Positions 54,398 to 63,361 of a stretch of DNA of 64,000 bases are shown one piece after another. Positions within the stretch are counted from its first letter, which is position 1. Each line of letters begins with the position of its first letter. The notes below the pieces were generated by a model. That model saw only the letters and a program-made list of their open reading frames with translations. It was not told the DNA's origin and made no database searches. Source of the stretch: Pseudoramibacter porci (GTDB lineage: Bacteria > Bacillota > Clostridia > Eubacteriales > Eubacteriaceae). A program made the translations under genes and the position numbers. The DNA lies in assembly GCF_009696145.1 (NCBI RefSeq), contig NZ_VUMO01000002.1, positions 186,001 to 250,000 of the forward strand, read 5' to 3'.

Positions 54398-54484
54398 TGC
54401 AATTCTCCTTGACATGTAATTTTTAAAAATTTTAATATGCAAACCTGAATGGACACTCGAAATCGGTTAGGCATTCAAAATTAT

Positions 54485-54754
54485 TTATTCTTCTTCTTCA
54501 AAACCGCTTTCAACGAGTTCCACTAAAGTGTCTACCGCTTCGTCTTCGTCGTCGCCGTTGGCTTCGATGGTGATCGTCGCGCCCTGGCCGATGCCGCCGG
54601 ACATGAGCCCCATAATACTTTTCGCGTTGAGCCGCGTTTCACCGTTGATGACATCAATATCGGATTCAAACTGTCCTGCTTCTGAGACAAAAATCGACGC
54701 CGCTCTCGCGTGAAGGCCTGCCTTATTTGTCACGGTTACTTGTTTTCTTTTCAT
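54485..54754 (-). CDS. ptsH: HPr phosphocarrier protein
   Basis: The 89-residue PTS protein has the phosphorylated His15 in KAGLHARAAS and the regulatory Ser46 in AKSIMGLMSGG, so it can take part both in sugar transport and in Firmicute-type HPr kinase signalling. The acidic C-terminus (ESGFEEEE) is a little extended. It follows ptsI by 30 bases, the reverse of the common ptsH-ptsI order. Confidence 0.95.
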   Translation of the reverse strand: MKRKQVTVTNKAGLHARAASIFVSEAGQFESDIDVINGETRLNAKSIMGLMSGGIGQGATITIEANGDDEDEAVDTLVELVESGFEEEE

Positions 54755-54784
54755 GCGCTTTTCCCCTTTCGTGATGCTTCACAT

Positions 54785-56521
54785 TTACATGGTCTGAATG
54801 CCAAGCTCTTTCAGCTTATCCTGAACGTACTGACGAATTTCCCCGCCGGTCTGCATCGTCATGGCCTTGTCGGCAACAGCCTTTGCCTGTTCGAAACTGA
54901 CTGACCGGATAATTTTCTTAACCTGCGGAATGGACGACGCGCTCATAGAGAATTCGTCAAGGCCCAGTCCGAGCAGAATCAGCGCGGCGACCGGATCTCC
55001 GGCCATTTCGCCGCACATGCCGGTGAATTTCCCTGGTTTATTGTGAGACTGGGTGATGACATTCTGCACCAGTCTTAAAATAGCCGGGTGCAGCGGGTCG
55101 TACAGATAAGAGACATTCTGGTTCATGCGATCCACCGCCAAAGTGTACTGGCACAAATCGTTGGTCCCGATCGAGAAGAAGGACACTTCGTCGGCAATAA
55201 TGTCCGCCGTGATAGCCGCAGACGGAATTTCCACCATGATCCCCACTTCGAGATCATGATCGTAATCGACGCCTTCTGCATCCAATTCCTGCATGCATGT
55301 TTTGAGAATGGCTTTAGCCTGGCGCACTTCATCGACGTTGCCGATCATCGGGAACATGATGCGGGTCTTGCCAAAGGCTGAAGCTCTCAAAATGGCCCGC
55401 AGCTGTGTCTTGAACATGTCCGGTTTGGAGAGGCAAAGGCGGATGGCTCTAAGCCCCAAAAACGGGTTCATTTCTTCTTCAAGCGGCAGGTACGGCAGTT
55501 TCTTGTCACCGCCGATGTCCAACGTTCTGATGATGACGCCTTCGCCGTCCTTAAATTGTTCGATGACGGTTTTGTACGCGGCGAATTGTTTGTCTTCTGA
55601 CGGCATTTCGTCAGCATTCATGTACAAAAATTCGCTGCGGTACAGGCCGACACCCTTGCCGCCGTTGCGGACGACCCCTTCGACATCCTTCGGACTGCCG
55701 ATGTTGGCCACAACTTTAACTTTGCGGCCGTCTGTGGTTTCAGCTTCTTGATCCTTAAGTTCGGCCAATTCTGCCATGTAGGCTTCAAATGCCTTCTGTT
55801 TTTCTTTGTATGCGGCCAATTCTTCATCCGTCGGATCGACAATGGCTTCGCCGGTACTGCCGTCGATGATGATGATTTCGCCGGTCTTCGCTGTCTTGGT
55901 GATATCCTGAAGTCCGAGAATCGCCGGGATTTCCAAACTTCTGGCCATAATCGCAGTGTGGGAGGTACGACTGCCGATATCGGTTGCAAAGCCTTTGACG
56001 TGGACTTTATCCATGGTTGCGGTGTCCGACGGTGCCAGGTCTTCTGCGACGATGACGGCATCTTCATCCAAATGGGAGATATCCATGATTTCAATGCCCA
56101 TCAGATTGCGCATAAGCCGGTCGCCAACATCCTGAATATCTGCGGCGCGCCCTTTAAAATACGGATCATCCATTGCATCGAACATCGCATAGAATTGATC
56201 GACAACAGCTTTTGTCGCCGCTTCTGCGTTGATTTTATCGTTTTCGATCGCCTGGGTGATGGCTCCGACAAATTCAGGATCTTCGAGGAACATGCTGTGT
56301 GCTTCGAAAATCGCCGCTTCTTCTTCACTCATTTCGCTGGCTGTTTTTTCCTTCAGCGTATCGAGCTGATTTTTACTCTTTTCTACCGCAGCGTTGAAGC
56401 GATCAAGCTCCGCCTGAACGTCGTCAATCGTCTTTTGGACCACCGTAAGTTCCTGCTTAACGTAAACGATCGCCCGGGCGATGGCAATCCCCGGCGATGC
56501 GTTAATTCCTTTTTTCAACAT
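54785..56521 (-). CDS. ptsI: Phosphoenolpyruvate-protein phosphotransferase (Enzyme I)
   Basis: This 578-residue enzyme moves phosphate from phosphoenolpyruvate to HPr. The active His188 sits in GSRTSHTAIMARS; the C-terminal PEP-binding barrel has RTLDIGGDK, GLRAIR and GTNDLCQYTLAVDR with the catalytic Cys in GMCGEMAGD. The ATG at 56521 follows GGGAGG; earlier starts lack a site. It lies 25 bases after recR. Confidence 0.95.
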   Translation of the reverse strand: MLKKGINASPGIAIARAIVYVKQELTVVQKTIDDVQAELDRFNAAVEKSKNQLDTLKEKTASEMSEEEAAIFEAHSMFLEDPEFVGAITQAIENDKINAEAATKAVVDQFYAMFDAMDDPYFKGRAADIQDVGDRLMRNLMGIEIMDISHLDEDAVIVAEDLAPSDTATMDKVHVKGFATDIGSRTSHTAIMARSLEIPAILGLQDITKTAKTGEIIIIDGSTGEAIVDPTDEELAAYKEKQKAFEAYMAELAELKDQEAETTDGRKVKVVANIGSPKDVEGVVRNGGKGVGLYRSEFLYMNADEMPSEDKQFAAYKTVIEQFKDGEGVIIRTLDIGGDKKLPYLPLEEEMNPFLGLRAIRLCLSKPDMFKTQLRAILRASAFGKTRIMFPMIGNVDEVRQAKAILKTCMQELDAEGVDYDHDLEVGIMVEIPSAAITADIIADEVSFFSIGTNDLCQYTLAVDRMNQNVSYLYDPLHPAILRLVQNVITQSHNKPGKFTGMCGEMAGDPVAALILLGLGLDEFSMSASSIPQVKKIIRSVSFEQAKAVADKAMTMQTGGEIRQYVQDKLKELGIQTM

Positions 56522-56546
56522 CGTGCAAACCTCCCTCATTTGTTGG

Positions 56547-57146
56547 TTATATTTGTTTGCGGCCTTCAAAGGCCTTGATTAATGTCACTTCATCGGTGTA
56601 TTCCACATCAGCGCCGATGGGAATACCCTTTGCCAGCCGGGTCACCTGAATGCCCGCCGGCGTAATCAAATTGCTTAAATAAACGGCCGTCGCCTCGCCT
56701 TCCGGTGTCGGATTGGTCGCCATGATCACTTCCTTCACCGCTTCGTCGTTGAGGCGCTTGATCAGCTCCCGCGCGCGGATATCCTGAGGACCGACGCCCT
56801 CCAGCGGCGAAATGACGCCGTGCAGCACGTGGTACAAACCGTTGAACTCGCGGGTGCGTTCAATCGCGTAGACGTCGCGCGTGTGCTCGACCACGCAAAT
56901 CACGCTGCGGTCCCGATTCGGATCGGCACAGATATCACAGGTAGCCTTGTCCGTAATGGAAAAGCAGACGGGGCACAGGTGGACCTTGTCCTTCACTGCG
57001 ACCAGTGCATCCGCCAGGGCGGTGATGTCGTCCCGCGGAGCGTCAATCAAGTGAAAGGCCAGCCGCTGAGCCGTCTTCTCGCCGATGCCCGGCAGTTTTG
57101 TCAATTCGCTGACCAGCCGGTCTATCGATTCTGGATAAACGCTCAA
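56547..57146 (-). CDS. recR: Recombination protein RecR
   Basis: The 199-residue DNA repair protein has the helix-hairpin-helix LTKLPGIGEKTAQRLAFHL, a Cys4 zinc finger CPVC...CDIC (about residues 57-72) and a Toprim domain with ICVVEHTRDVYAIE. It acts with RecF/RecO in gap repair. The start is TTG at 57146, directly after the ybaB stop, with GGGG upstream; translation is probably coupled. Confidence 0.9.
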   Translation of the reverse strand: MSVYPESIDRLVSELTKLPGIGEKTAQRLAFHLIDAPRDDITALADALVAVKDKVHLCPVCFSITDKATCDICADPNRDRSVICVVEHTRDVYAIERTREFNGLYHVLHGVISPLEGVGPQDIRARELIKRLNDEAVKEVIMATNPTPEGEATAVYLSNLITPAGIQVTRLAKGIPIGADVEYTDEVTLIKAFEGRKQI

Positions 57147-57497
57147 TCAGGACAACCCCGGAATATTGATCCCCTCGGTCAGATGTCCCATCTGATCGCT
57201 GGTAATGGCGTCGACCTGCGTGCCTGCTTCGTTAACAGCCGCGACGATCAGGTCTTCGAGCATTTCGATATCGTCTTCGTCAATGACATCCGGATCGATG
57301 TGCACCGATTTGACGCGCTTCGCGCCGTCCATGGTCACGGTCACGGCGCCGCCGCCAGCGGTTCCCTGAACTTCCTGTTCTTCGAGATTCGCCTGGGCTT
57401 GAGCCATTTCACTCTGCATTTTCTGGAGCTGCTTCATCATATTTTTCTGATTCATTTTGCCGCCGCCCCGTGGCGCGCGTCTTTTCATTTTTCCCAT
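57147..57497 (-). CDS. ybaB: YbaB/EbfC nucleoid-associated protein
   Basis: This 116-residue dimeric DNA-binding protein has the family pattern MMKQLQKMQSEMAQAQANLEEQEV and GGGAVTVTMDGAKRVKSVHIDP. dnaX-ybaB-recR is a conserved gene order across bacteria. A basic N-terminal extension (KMKRRAPRGGGK) is present. AAAGGAG precedes the ATG, and a possible internal promoter lies just upstream. Confidence 0.9.
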   Translation of the reverse strand: MGKMKRRAPRGGGKMNQKNMMKQLQKMQSEMAQAQANLEEQEVQGTAGGGAVTVTMDGAKRVKSVHIDPDVIDEDDIEMLEDLIVAAVNEAGTQVDAITSDQMGHLTEGINIPGLS

Positions 57498-57523
57498 TAA
57501 TTTCTCCTTTGATGTTCCTTTTC

Positions 57524-57532
57524 ATTATACCA
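57524..57532 (-). promoter_or_regulatory. Possible internal promoter before ybaB
   Basis: On the minus strand, TGG followed by a perfect TATAAT forms an extended -10 element 27 bases before ybaB; no good -35 box is seen. Confidence 0.5.
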
Positions 57533-57573
57533 TGTTTATGATCAAGACTTCAGCATTTTTTACAAATATTCTT

Positions 57574-59220
57574 TTATTTGCGGACGACTGGCACATTGCC
57601 GACGATCGCCGCCGTCTTTTCCGCCAGCGTCATGTCACTGAAGTTTTTTTTTACGCTTTTAATTTTCAATTGAATTTTCCGGCCGACGATATCGCTGGCC
57701 AGTTTTTCGAGCTTCGCCTGGGAGCGGGTGCACCGATCACAGGCCATCTGATCGCCGCTGTCTTCAAAGAAGCACAAATCGTAGTGCGCCGCGTCTTTTT
57801 GAATCAGCCGCCCTTTTTCAAACATTTTGCCGTCCAGCGGCGCTTTCTTTTTCAAGACTGCAGTCATCTTTTTCTTGAGAGCCTGGACGTCAACGCCGGC
57901 GCCTTTCGGCGCAGTTGCTGTGTTTTCCCGCTGCACTGCCGCCTGAGCTTTTTGAACTGCATCAGCTTGCCCGTCGCGCGTATCCGAGATCGGCGCTGCA
58001 CTTCTGGCCGGCGGCTGCGCCGCAGACCGCGCCAACTCTGGCTGAGGTCTTGGCGCCGATTGAGCTGGCCGCTGAGTTTTCGGCGCACTGTTGCGCACCT
58101 GCGGCGCTTCCATCGCGGGCGCTGCCCCTTCGCTGCACAGCTTCAGCACCGTCATTTCCAGCACAATCTCCGCCATGTCGTTGTATTTTAATTTTTCCTT
58201 CGCGTCGATTAAAACGTCCATGATCTCAAACAGCCGGCCGCTGCCCGCTAATTGGGCTGCCGATTGGAGCGATTCGAAATCGCCCTGGCCGATGCCGAGA
58301 ATGGCCATGGCGCTCTCGCCTGTCGTTTGGACAATCAGCGCCTGATGCACGGCGTCAATCATCTGGTCGAGAATCAGCGCCGCGTCCCGCCCGCGCTCCT
58401 TCAGCGTTTTGAGCAGGGTCAGTGCCGACGATGCGTCCCGCTGTGCAATGTGCGTGATGAGCTGGCGTATCGTCTGCTGATCGGCCATACCGAGGAAATC
58501 CAAAACCTGGCTGTAGGTGATCGGCTGGCCGTCTTCCTGCAGATCGATGACCTGATCGAGAATGCTCAGCGCGTCGCGCATCGAGTGATCGCCGCGGGCC
58601 GCGATAAACTGCAGCGCCTCCGGCTCAATCTGAACGTCGAGATCCGCTAATATTTCACCCATCCTGGCGACAATGGCTTCCTGGCTGATCGGCCGGATAT
58701 CAAAGCGCTGGCAGCGCGAGAGAATGGTCATCGGCAGTTTGTTGGGCTCGGTCGTCGCTAGAATGAAGACGACGTGTGCCGGCGGCTCTTCAAGGGTTTT
58801 GAGCAGCGCGTTAAAGGCTTCGCGGGTCAGCATGTGGACTTCGTCGATGATATAGACCTTGTAGCGCCCGAGAGTCGGCGGGTACTTGACTTTTTCCCGG
58901 ATGTCCCGAATCTCGTCGACGCCGCGGTTGGAGGCCGCATCGATCTCAATGATATCCATGACACCGGGCTGTTCAATTTCCCGGCAGATTTCACAGGTGT
59001 TGCACGGGTTGCCGTCCTGATTGTTCGGACAATTGATCGCCCGGGCAAAAATCTTGGCAATTGTCGTCTTGCCCGTCCCCCGGATCCCGGTGAGCAAATA
59101 GGCGTGGCCAATCCGGCCGCTCGTAATTTGGTTCTTCAATATCCGAATGGTCACTTCCTGGCCGACCACCGCATCGAAAGATTGCGGCCGGTATTTCCGG
59201 TACAACGCCATGTACGCCAT
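57574..59220 (-). CDS. dnaX: DNA polymerase III subunit gamma/tau
   Basis: This 548-residue clamp-loader ATPase has Walker A GIRGTGKTTIAK (near residue 45), a zinc module with cysteines in CPNNQDGNPCNTCEIC, the DEVH-type Walker B YIIDEVHMLT, and the sensor motif TTEPNKLP. A Pro/Ala-rich linker (about 375-430) leads to a C-terminal tau-like domain. The ATG at 59220 follows AAAAGGAG. No clear A-run slippery site for a gamma frameshift was seen. Confidence 0.95.
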   Translation of the reverse strand: MAYMALYRKYRPQSFDAVVGQEVTIRILKNQITSGRIGHAYLLTGIRGTGKTTIAKIFARAINCPNNQDGNPCNTCEICREIEQPGVMDIIEIDAASNRGVDEIRDIREKVKYPPTLGRYKVYIIDEVHMLTREAFNALLKTLEEPPAHVVFILATTEPNKLPMTILSRCQRFDIRPISQEAIVARMGEILADLDVQIEPEALQFIAARGDHSMRDALSILDQVIDLQEDGQPITYSQVLDFLGMADQQTIRQLITHIAQRDASSALTLLKTLKERGRDAALILDQMIDAVHQALIVQTTGESAMAILGIGQGDFESLQSAAQLAGSGRLFEIMDVLIDAKEKLKYNDMAEIVLEMTVLKLCSEGAAPAMEAPQVRNSAPKTQRPAQSAPRPQPELARSAAQPPARSAAPISDTRDGQADAVQKAQAAVQRENTATAPKGAGVDVQALKKKMTAVLKKKAPLDGKMFEKGRLIQKDAAHYDLCFFEDSGDQMACDRCTRSQAKLEKLASDIVGRKIQLKIKSVKKNFSDMTLAEKTAAIVGNVPVVRK

Positions 59221-59263
59221 CGCTCGTCTCCTTTTTCACTTACATAACAATCTTGATGTGACC

Positions 59264-59292
59264 ATTATAGCCTTTTTGGCCGCAGTTTTAAA
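59264..59292 (-). promoter_or_regulatory. dnaX operon promoter
   Basis: On the minus strand, TTTAAA (59287-59292) and a perfect TATAAT (59264-59269) are 17 bp apart. Confidence 0.65.
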
Positions 59293-59307
59293 GCCATCAT
59301 TTACCTT

Positions 59308-59335
59308 TTGAAAACGAAAAGCGTTGTGATATAAT
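59308..59335 (+). promoter_or_regulatory. EamA transporter promoter
   Basis: TTGAAA (59308-59313) and a perfect TATAAT (59330-59335) are 16 bp apart, divergent from the dnaX promoter. Confidence 0.75.
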
Positions 59336-59379
59336 AACGGCATTGCTCAAAATTTGTACACTTTCACCCTGGAGGTTCT

Positions 59380-60276
59380 ATGTTCAAGCTCACCCAAAAA
59401 CACCCGCATCTTCTGCCCCAGCTGGCTTTGTTCGCGGCGGCCATCATCTGGGGCTCATCCTTCTTTTTGATGAAACGCGTCGTCGCCGTCTTTCCCACTT
59501 TTTATCTCTTGGCGCTGCGCTTCACCATCGCCGCCGCGCTGCTAGCCTCAATCTTTCACAAGCGCGTCGCACAGCTCAAGCCCAAACATCTGAAAGCAGG
59601 CTTCATCATCGCCGCGACCTTTTGTCTGGCTTACGCTTTTCAAACCATCGGCCTGAGAGGGACGACGCCGGCCAAGAACTCGTTTCTCTCCGCCGTCTAC
59701 TGTGTATTCGTCCCGTTTTTATCCTGGGCCATCGAAAAGAAGCGTCCGGACCGCGCCAACATCGTCGCTGTCTTCCTGTGTATTGCCGGCGTCGGACTCG
59801 TCAGCCTGACGCAGCAATTCACCGTCAGCTGGGGCGACGGCCTGACTTTAATCTGCGGTGTATTTTTCGCATTGAACATCATCGCCTCCGCCCATTACAG
59901 CCAGACCATCGACGTCATCCTGATCACCATCATGCAGTTCGCATTTGCCGCTATCTTTTGCTGGATCATTGCACGCTTCACAGAGATCTGGCCAGCCCAC
60001 ATTCCGGCGTCTTGTCTCGGCGAGCTGATTTATCTGGCGCTGTTCGCCTCCGGTCTCGCTTATCTCTGTCAAAATTACGGGCTCAAGCACGAAAACACAA
60101 CTTCTGCCTCGATCATCCTCTGTCTCGAATCCGTCTTCGGCGTGCTTTTCTCTGTTCTGTTTTACGGTGAGCGCCTGACGCCGAGACTGCTCGTCGGCTT
60201 TGCCGTCATATTTGTCTCCGTTCTGATTTCCGAGTTGAAGCCGCAATGGCCGTCCAAAAAAAGATCCGCTGATTAA
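59380..60276 (+). CDS. DMT-superfamily transporter (two EamA domains)
   Basis: This 298-residue membrane protein has ten hydrophobic segments in two EamA repeats; the first starts LALFAAAIIWGSSFFLMK and the second carries YLALFASGLAYLCQNYGL, both typical. Members export amino acids or metabolites. The substrate is unknown. CTGGAGG precedes the ATG. The terminator stem overlaps the last codons. Confidence 0.85.
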   Translation: MFKLTQKHPHLLPQLALFAAAIIWGSSFFLMKRVVAVFPTFYLLALRFTIAAALLASIFHKRVAQLKPKHLKAGFIIAATFCLAYAFQTIGLRGTTPAKNSFLSAVYCVFVPFLSWAIEKKRPDRANIVAVFLCIAGVGLVSLTQQFTVSWGDGLTLICGVFFALNIIASAHYSQTIDVILITIMQFAFAAIFCWIIARFTEIWPAHIPASCLGELIYLALFASGLAYLCQNYGLKHENTTSASIILCLESVFGVLFSVLFYGERLTPRLLVGFAVIFVSVLISELKPQWPSKKRSAD

Positions 60277-60294
60277 AACTCAGCGGATTTTTTT
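60264..60294 (+). terminator. Bidirectional terminator between EamA and flavin reductase genes
   Basis: ATCCGCTGA/TCAGCGGAT (60264-60288) is flanked by A on the left and seven T on the right, so it serves both converging genes. Confidence 0.85.
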
Positions 60295-60297
60295 GTT

Positions 60298-60843
60298 TTA
60301 ATCTTCAAGCATATAGGCGTCGACAATTTCGCCGTAATAGGCAATGTGTGCGTCTCGATTCGCGCCGCTCGCGGTGCTGTCCTTGTCCTGAGGATAAAAG
60401 TGATCAAATTTGTCATCAATCGCCGAAATATCCTGGCGCTGTCTGAAGACGACTTTGCATTCTAGCGTTAACGGCAATTCTTTAACAGCGGGCACGTCGA
60501 CTTTTTCGCCATCGACGAGGGTCAAACCGGTATCGGCAATTTTGTCGACATCGCGTCCGGAACAGGAACCGCAGCGGCCCACGATCTTCCGAACTTCAGC
60601 GGTGCGTTCTGCCGGGATGTTGACCGTAAAAACGGGATGCTGATCCAGCAGAGCGCGGGTGAAGCGCCCTTCGCGAATGTAAGCGGCAAATATCGGCTTG
60701 TTCCATTCGATGCCGAGCGTGCCCCAGCCAATCGTCATCGTGTTGACTTGGTCGGCTGTCTTCGTCGTCAGCAGAACGCCCTGGGGCAGCTCTTCCAAAA
60801 TTTTTCCGGCGATGTCCTTAATTGCAACAGGTTTTCTATTCAT
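60298..60843 (-). CDS. Flavin reductase family protein (FMN-binding)
   Basis: This 181-residue split-barrel flavin-binding protein has the family pattern PQGVLLTTKTADQVNTMTIGWGTLGIEWNKPIFAAYIREGRFT, followed by FTVNIP and a CGSCSGRDVDK segment. Such proteins in anaerobes reduce flavins or act as flavoredoxins. The ATG at 60843 follows TTGGAGG. No partner gene is obvious. Confidence 0.85.
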   Translation of the reverse strand: MNRKPVAIKDIAGKILEELPQGVLLTTKTADQVNTMTIGWGTLGIEWNKPIFAAYIREGRFTRALLDQHPVFTVNIPAERTAEVRKIVGRCGSCSGRDVDKIADTGLTLVDGEKVDVPAVKELPLTLECKVVFRQRQDISAIDDKFDHFYPQDKDSTASGANRDAHIAYYGEIVDAYMLED

Positions 60844-60930
60844 CGTGTCCTCCAATTTTTTTGTATGCATCTAGGCGCATTATAGGGGAGCAAGCCCAAA
60901 TTTTTCTTAAACATTTTTTCAGACACACCC

Positions 60931-60960
60931 TTGACAAACCCGGCAGGATGCGTGTAAGAT
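60931..60960 (+). promoter_or_regulatory. XRE/ImmA/polymerase cassette promoter
   Basis: A perfect TTGACA (60931-60936) and TAAGAT (60955-60960) are 18 bp apart. Confidence 0.65.
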
Positions 60961-60963
60961 AAG

Positions 60964-60996
60964 TGCAATTAGATTGCATAATGCAATTGCAAATTG
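60964..60996 (+). promoter_or_regulatory. Clustered palindromes, probable repressor operators
   Basis: TGCAATTAGATTGCA (60964-60978), TTGCATAATGCAA (60974-60986) and TGCAATTGCA (60982-60991) overlap just after the -10 box. The half-site TGCAAT recurs in both orientations. A repressor bound here would block transcription start; the XRE protein encoded next is the obvious candidate. Confidence 0.6.
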
Positions 60997-61020
60997 ATTA
61001 TTACGAATTGAGGCGATCCT

Positions 61021-61437
61021 ATGAAATTTGGAGAAAAACTGAAAAAAATGCGGCATCGGGCCGCGATGACCCAAGCCGAAGCGGCCGAAGCCGTCGGCAT
61101 TTCCAGACGCACCTACATCGGCTACGAACAGGAAGGGCGCTACCCGAGGAATCGGGAAATCTACCGCCGCCTGGCCAGAACCCTGAACTGCTCACTGAAC
61201 TATCTGCTCACCGAAGACGAGGTCTTCGTCGAAGAATCCGCCAAGCGTTACGGCAGCCGAGGCAAGCGGCAGGCCGAAGAGCTGGTCGCGGAGCTTTCCG
61301 GCCTTTTCGCCGGCGGAGAACTTTCTGAACGGGACAAGGACGCCGTCATGATCGCGCTGCAAAAAGCCTATTTCGATTGTAAAGAAGACAACCGAAAATA
61401 CGGCAGAAAACGGCGGAAGGTGAAGGACGATGATTGA
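61021..61437 (+). CDS. XRE-family HTH repressor (ImmR-like)
   Basis: This 138-residue protein has an N-terminal lambda-type HTH (FGEKLKKMRHRAAMTQAEAAEAVGISRRTYIGYEQEGRYP, residues 3-42), then a helical region and a highly basic, charged tail (NRKYGRKRRKVKDDD). In integrative elements such repressors are removed by an ImmA protease encoded downstream; here the ImmA gene overlaps by 8 bases. It probably represses its own operon via the palindromes upstream. Confidence 0.8.
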   Translation: MKFGEKLKKMRHRAAMTQAEAAEAVGISRRTYIGYEQEGRYPRNREIYRRLARTLNCSLNYLLTEDEVFVEESAKRYGSRGKRQAEELVAELSGLFAGGELSERDKDAVMIALQKAYFDCKEDNRKYGRKRRKVKDDD

Positions 61438-61957
61438 TTCTTCCGGCATCTACCGCTGTGCCCAACATTTTATCCGCCAATACGGCAACCGCCGTCTGGA
61501 GCTGATCATTCAGAAGCTCGGCATCCGCCTCTACGAAGTGCCCGATCTTGACGAGCTCCTCGGTATGTACACCGTGCGCTGGCGCCACCGCATCATTTTG
61601 ATCAATCCTTCCATTTCGGAGGATTTGCGCCGCATGGTGCTCGCCCACGAATTGGGGCACGACCAGCTTCACCGCGATCTGGCAAAGGGAGAAGCCCTCA
61701 GTGAAAATTCCCTGTTCGATACGGTGGACCACACCGAATACGAAGCCAACGCTTTTGCGGCACACCTGCTCCTGGATCACGATCAGGTCTACGAGCTCGC
61801 CCAGGACGGCCGAGATGTCGTCGAAATGGCCAAAATTCTGCGCACCGACGTCAACCTTGTGCTCATCAAACTTCAGGAAATGACCCGTCTGGGCTGGGAC
61901 CTTCGCGTTCCCCTCGTGCCCAATGCCCGGTTTTTCACAAATATTAACTGTTCCTGA
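61430..61957 (+). CDS. ImmA/IrrE-family metallopeptidase
   Basis: This 175-residue zinc protease has the HExxH motif in LAHELGHDQLH near residue 69-73 and a third ligand in YEANAFAAHLLL, the IrrE/ImmA (DUF955/M78) signature. Family members cleave XRE repressors in response to DNA damage or other cues. Overlap with the repressor gene indicates coupled synthesis; a Y-family polymerase gene follows by 30 bases. Confidence 0.85.
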   Translation: MIDSSGIYRCAQHFIRQYGNRRLELIIQKLGIRLYEVPDLDELLGMYTVRWRHRIILINPSISEDLRRMVLAHELGHDQLHRDLAKGEALSENSLFDTVDHTEYEANAFAAHLLLDHDQVYELAQDGRDVVEMAKILRTDVNLVLIKLQEMTRLGWDLRVPLVPNARFFTNINCS

Positions 61958-61987
61958 CCATCTTTATTTTGATTATGGAGGAAAAGG

Positions 61988-63361
61988 ATGAAACCCGCTT
62001 ATCTCTGCATCGATCTCAAATCCTTTTACGCGTCTGTGGAATGTGTTCAGCGTGGACTCGACCCGCTGCGCGCCCGCCTCGTCGTCGCCGACGAGACCCG
62101 AACGGACAAAACCATCTGCCTCGCCGTTTCGCCGGCGCTGAAAGCCCTTGGCGTCAGCAGCCGGCCGCGGCTGTTTGAGGTCAAGCAGCAAATCGCGTAT
62201 ATGGAAAAAAAACGCCATCGCAAAATTCCTTTTCTCATCGCACCGCCCCAGATGCACCGCTACGTCGAAGTGTCTTCGCAAATTTACGGCATCTACCTGA
62301 AAACCCTGTCGCCGAAAGACATCCACGTCTATTCCATCGACGAAGTCTTCATCGACGCGGCACCTTATTTAAACGCGATGCAAATGACGCCCCGGGAACT
62401 GGCCGCCTATCTGATCCAGAATGTCTACGACGCGACCGGCATCACGGCCACCGCCGGTGTCGGCCCTAACCTTTATCTCGCCAAAATTGCCATGGATATC
62501 GTCGCCAAACACATAAACGGCGACGCCAAAGGCATGCGCATTGCCGAGCTCGACGAGCGCCGTTACTGTCAGCAACTTTGGGACCACAAACCGCTCACGG
62601 ATTTCTGGCGCATCGGGCCGGGCACTTCAAAAAAACTGGCCCGCTACCGCATGACGACCATGGGCGATATTGCCGAAATGTCCAGACGTAACGAAGAACT
62701 GCTCTACCAGCTGTTCGGTGTCGACGCCCAGATCTTAATTGATCACGCCTGGGGCATCGAGCCCTGCACAATGGCTGATATCAAAGCCTACTGTCCTCAG
62801 GATCATTCTCTTGGCTCCGGTCAAGTTTTGCCCAAGCCTTACCCTCACAAAGACGCTGCACTCATCGTCAAGGAAATGGCCGATCAGCTGGCGCTCACCC
62901 TCGTCGACAAGGGCCTCGTGACCGCCTCCATTACCCTGCACATTGGCTTTGACCGCACCGCCCTGGATGGCGGACGTTACACCGGACCGGTCCACATCGA
63001 TCACTACGGCCGAAAGGTTCCCAAAAGTGCCCACGGCAGCGCTGACCTCGGCAGCCCGACAGCATTGACCTCCAAAATCGTTCCGAACGTCCTGCGTCTG
63101 TTCGAGCAGATCGCCGACCCCGACCTGCCCGTTCGTCGGGTGACCCTGACCGCCAACCGCGTCGTGCCCAGGGCGAAGGCCACCGTTCAATGCAATTTCT
63201 GGGACGACCCCGACAGTGACAAACGGGAACACGCGCTGCAGCAGGCTTTCGTCTCAGTGCGGAAACGTTACGGCAAGAACGCCCTGTTCCGCGGGATGGA
63301 TTTGCTTGAAAATGCCAGAACTCTGACCCGCAATGAAGAGATCGGCGGGCACCGCGCATGA
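61988..63361 (+). CDS. Y-family DNA polymerase (UmuC/DinB-like)
   Basis: This 457-residue translesion polymerase has the N-terminal motif CIDLKSFYASVECV with the first catalytic Asp, and YSIDEVFIDAAPYL with the second Asp-Glu pair (near residue 120). A helix-hairpin-helix (FWRIGPGTSKKLARYRM) and a little-finger region of about 200 residues follow. It resembles the UmuC-like form in mobile elements and Firmicutes. The site ATGGAGG precedes the ATG. Overlaps the next gene by 4 bases. Confidence 0.9.
   Translation: MKPAYLCIDLKSFYASVECVQRGLDPLRARLVVADETRTDKTICLAVSPALKALGVSSRPRLFEVKQQIAYMEKKRHRKIPFLIAPPQMHRYVEVSSQIYGIYLKTLSPKDIHVYSIDEVFIDAAPYLNAMQMTPRELAAYLIQNVYDATGITATAGVGPNLYLAKIAMDIVAKHINGDAKGMRIAELDERRYCQQLWDHKPLTDFWRIGPGTSKKLARYRMTTMGDIAEMSRRNEELLYQLFGVDAQILIDHAWGIEPCTMADIKAYCPQDHSLGSGQVLPKPYPHKDAALIVKEMADQLALTLVDKGLVTASITLHIGFDRTALDGGRYTGPVHIDHYGRKVPKSAHGSADLGSPTALTSKIVPNVLRLFEQIADPDLPVRRVTLTANRVVPRAKATVQCNFWDDPDSDKREHALQQAFVSVRKRYGKNALFRGMDLLENARTLTRNEEIGGHRA

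Noticed and set aside
57574-59220. Programmed frameshift in dnaX
   Set aside because: No A-AAA-AAG type slippery run with a following hairpin was visible at the expected place.
60880-61020. LexA box upstream of the XRE/polymerase cassette
   Set aside because: No GAAC-N4-GTTC-like site was found; the palindromes are TGCAAT-based and fit the local XRE repressor better.
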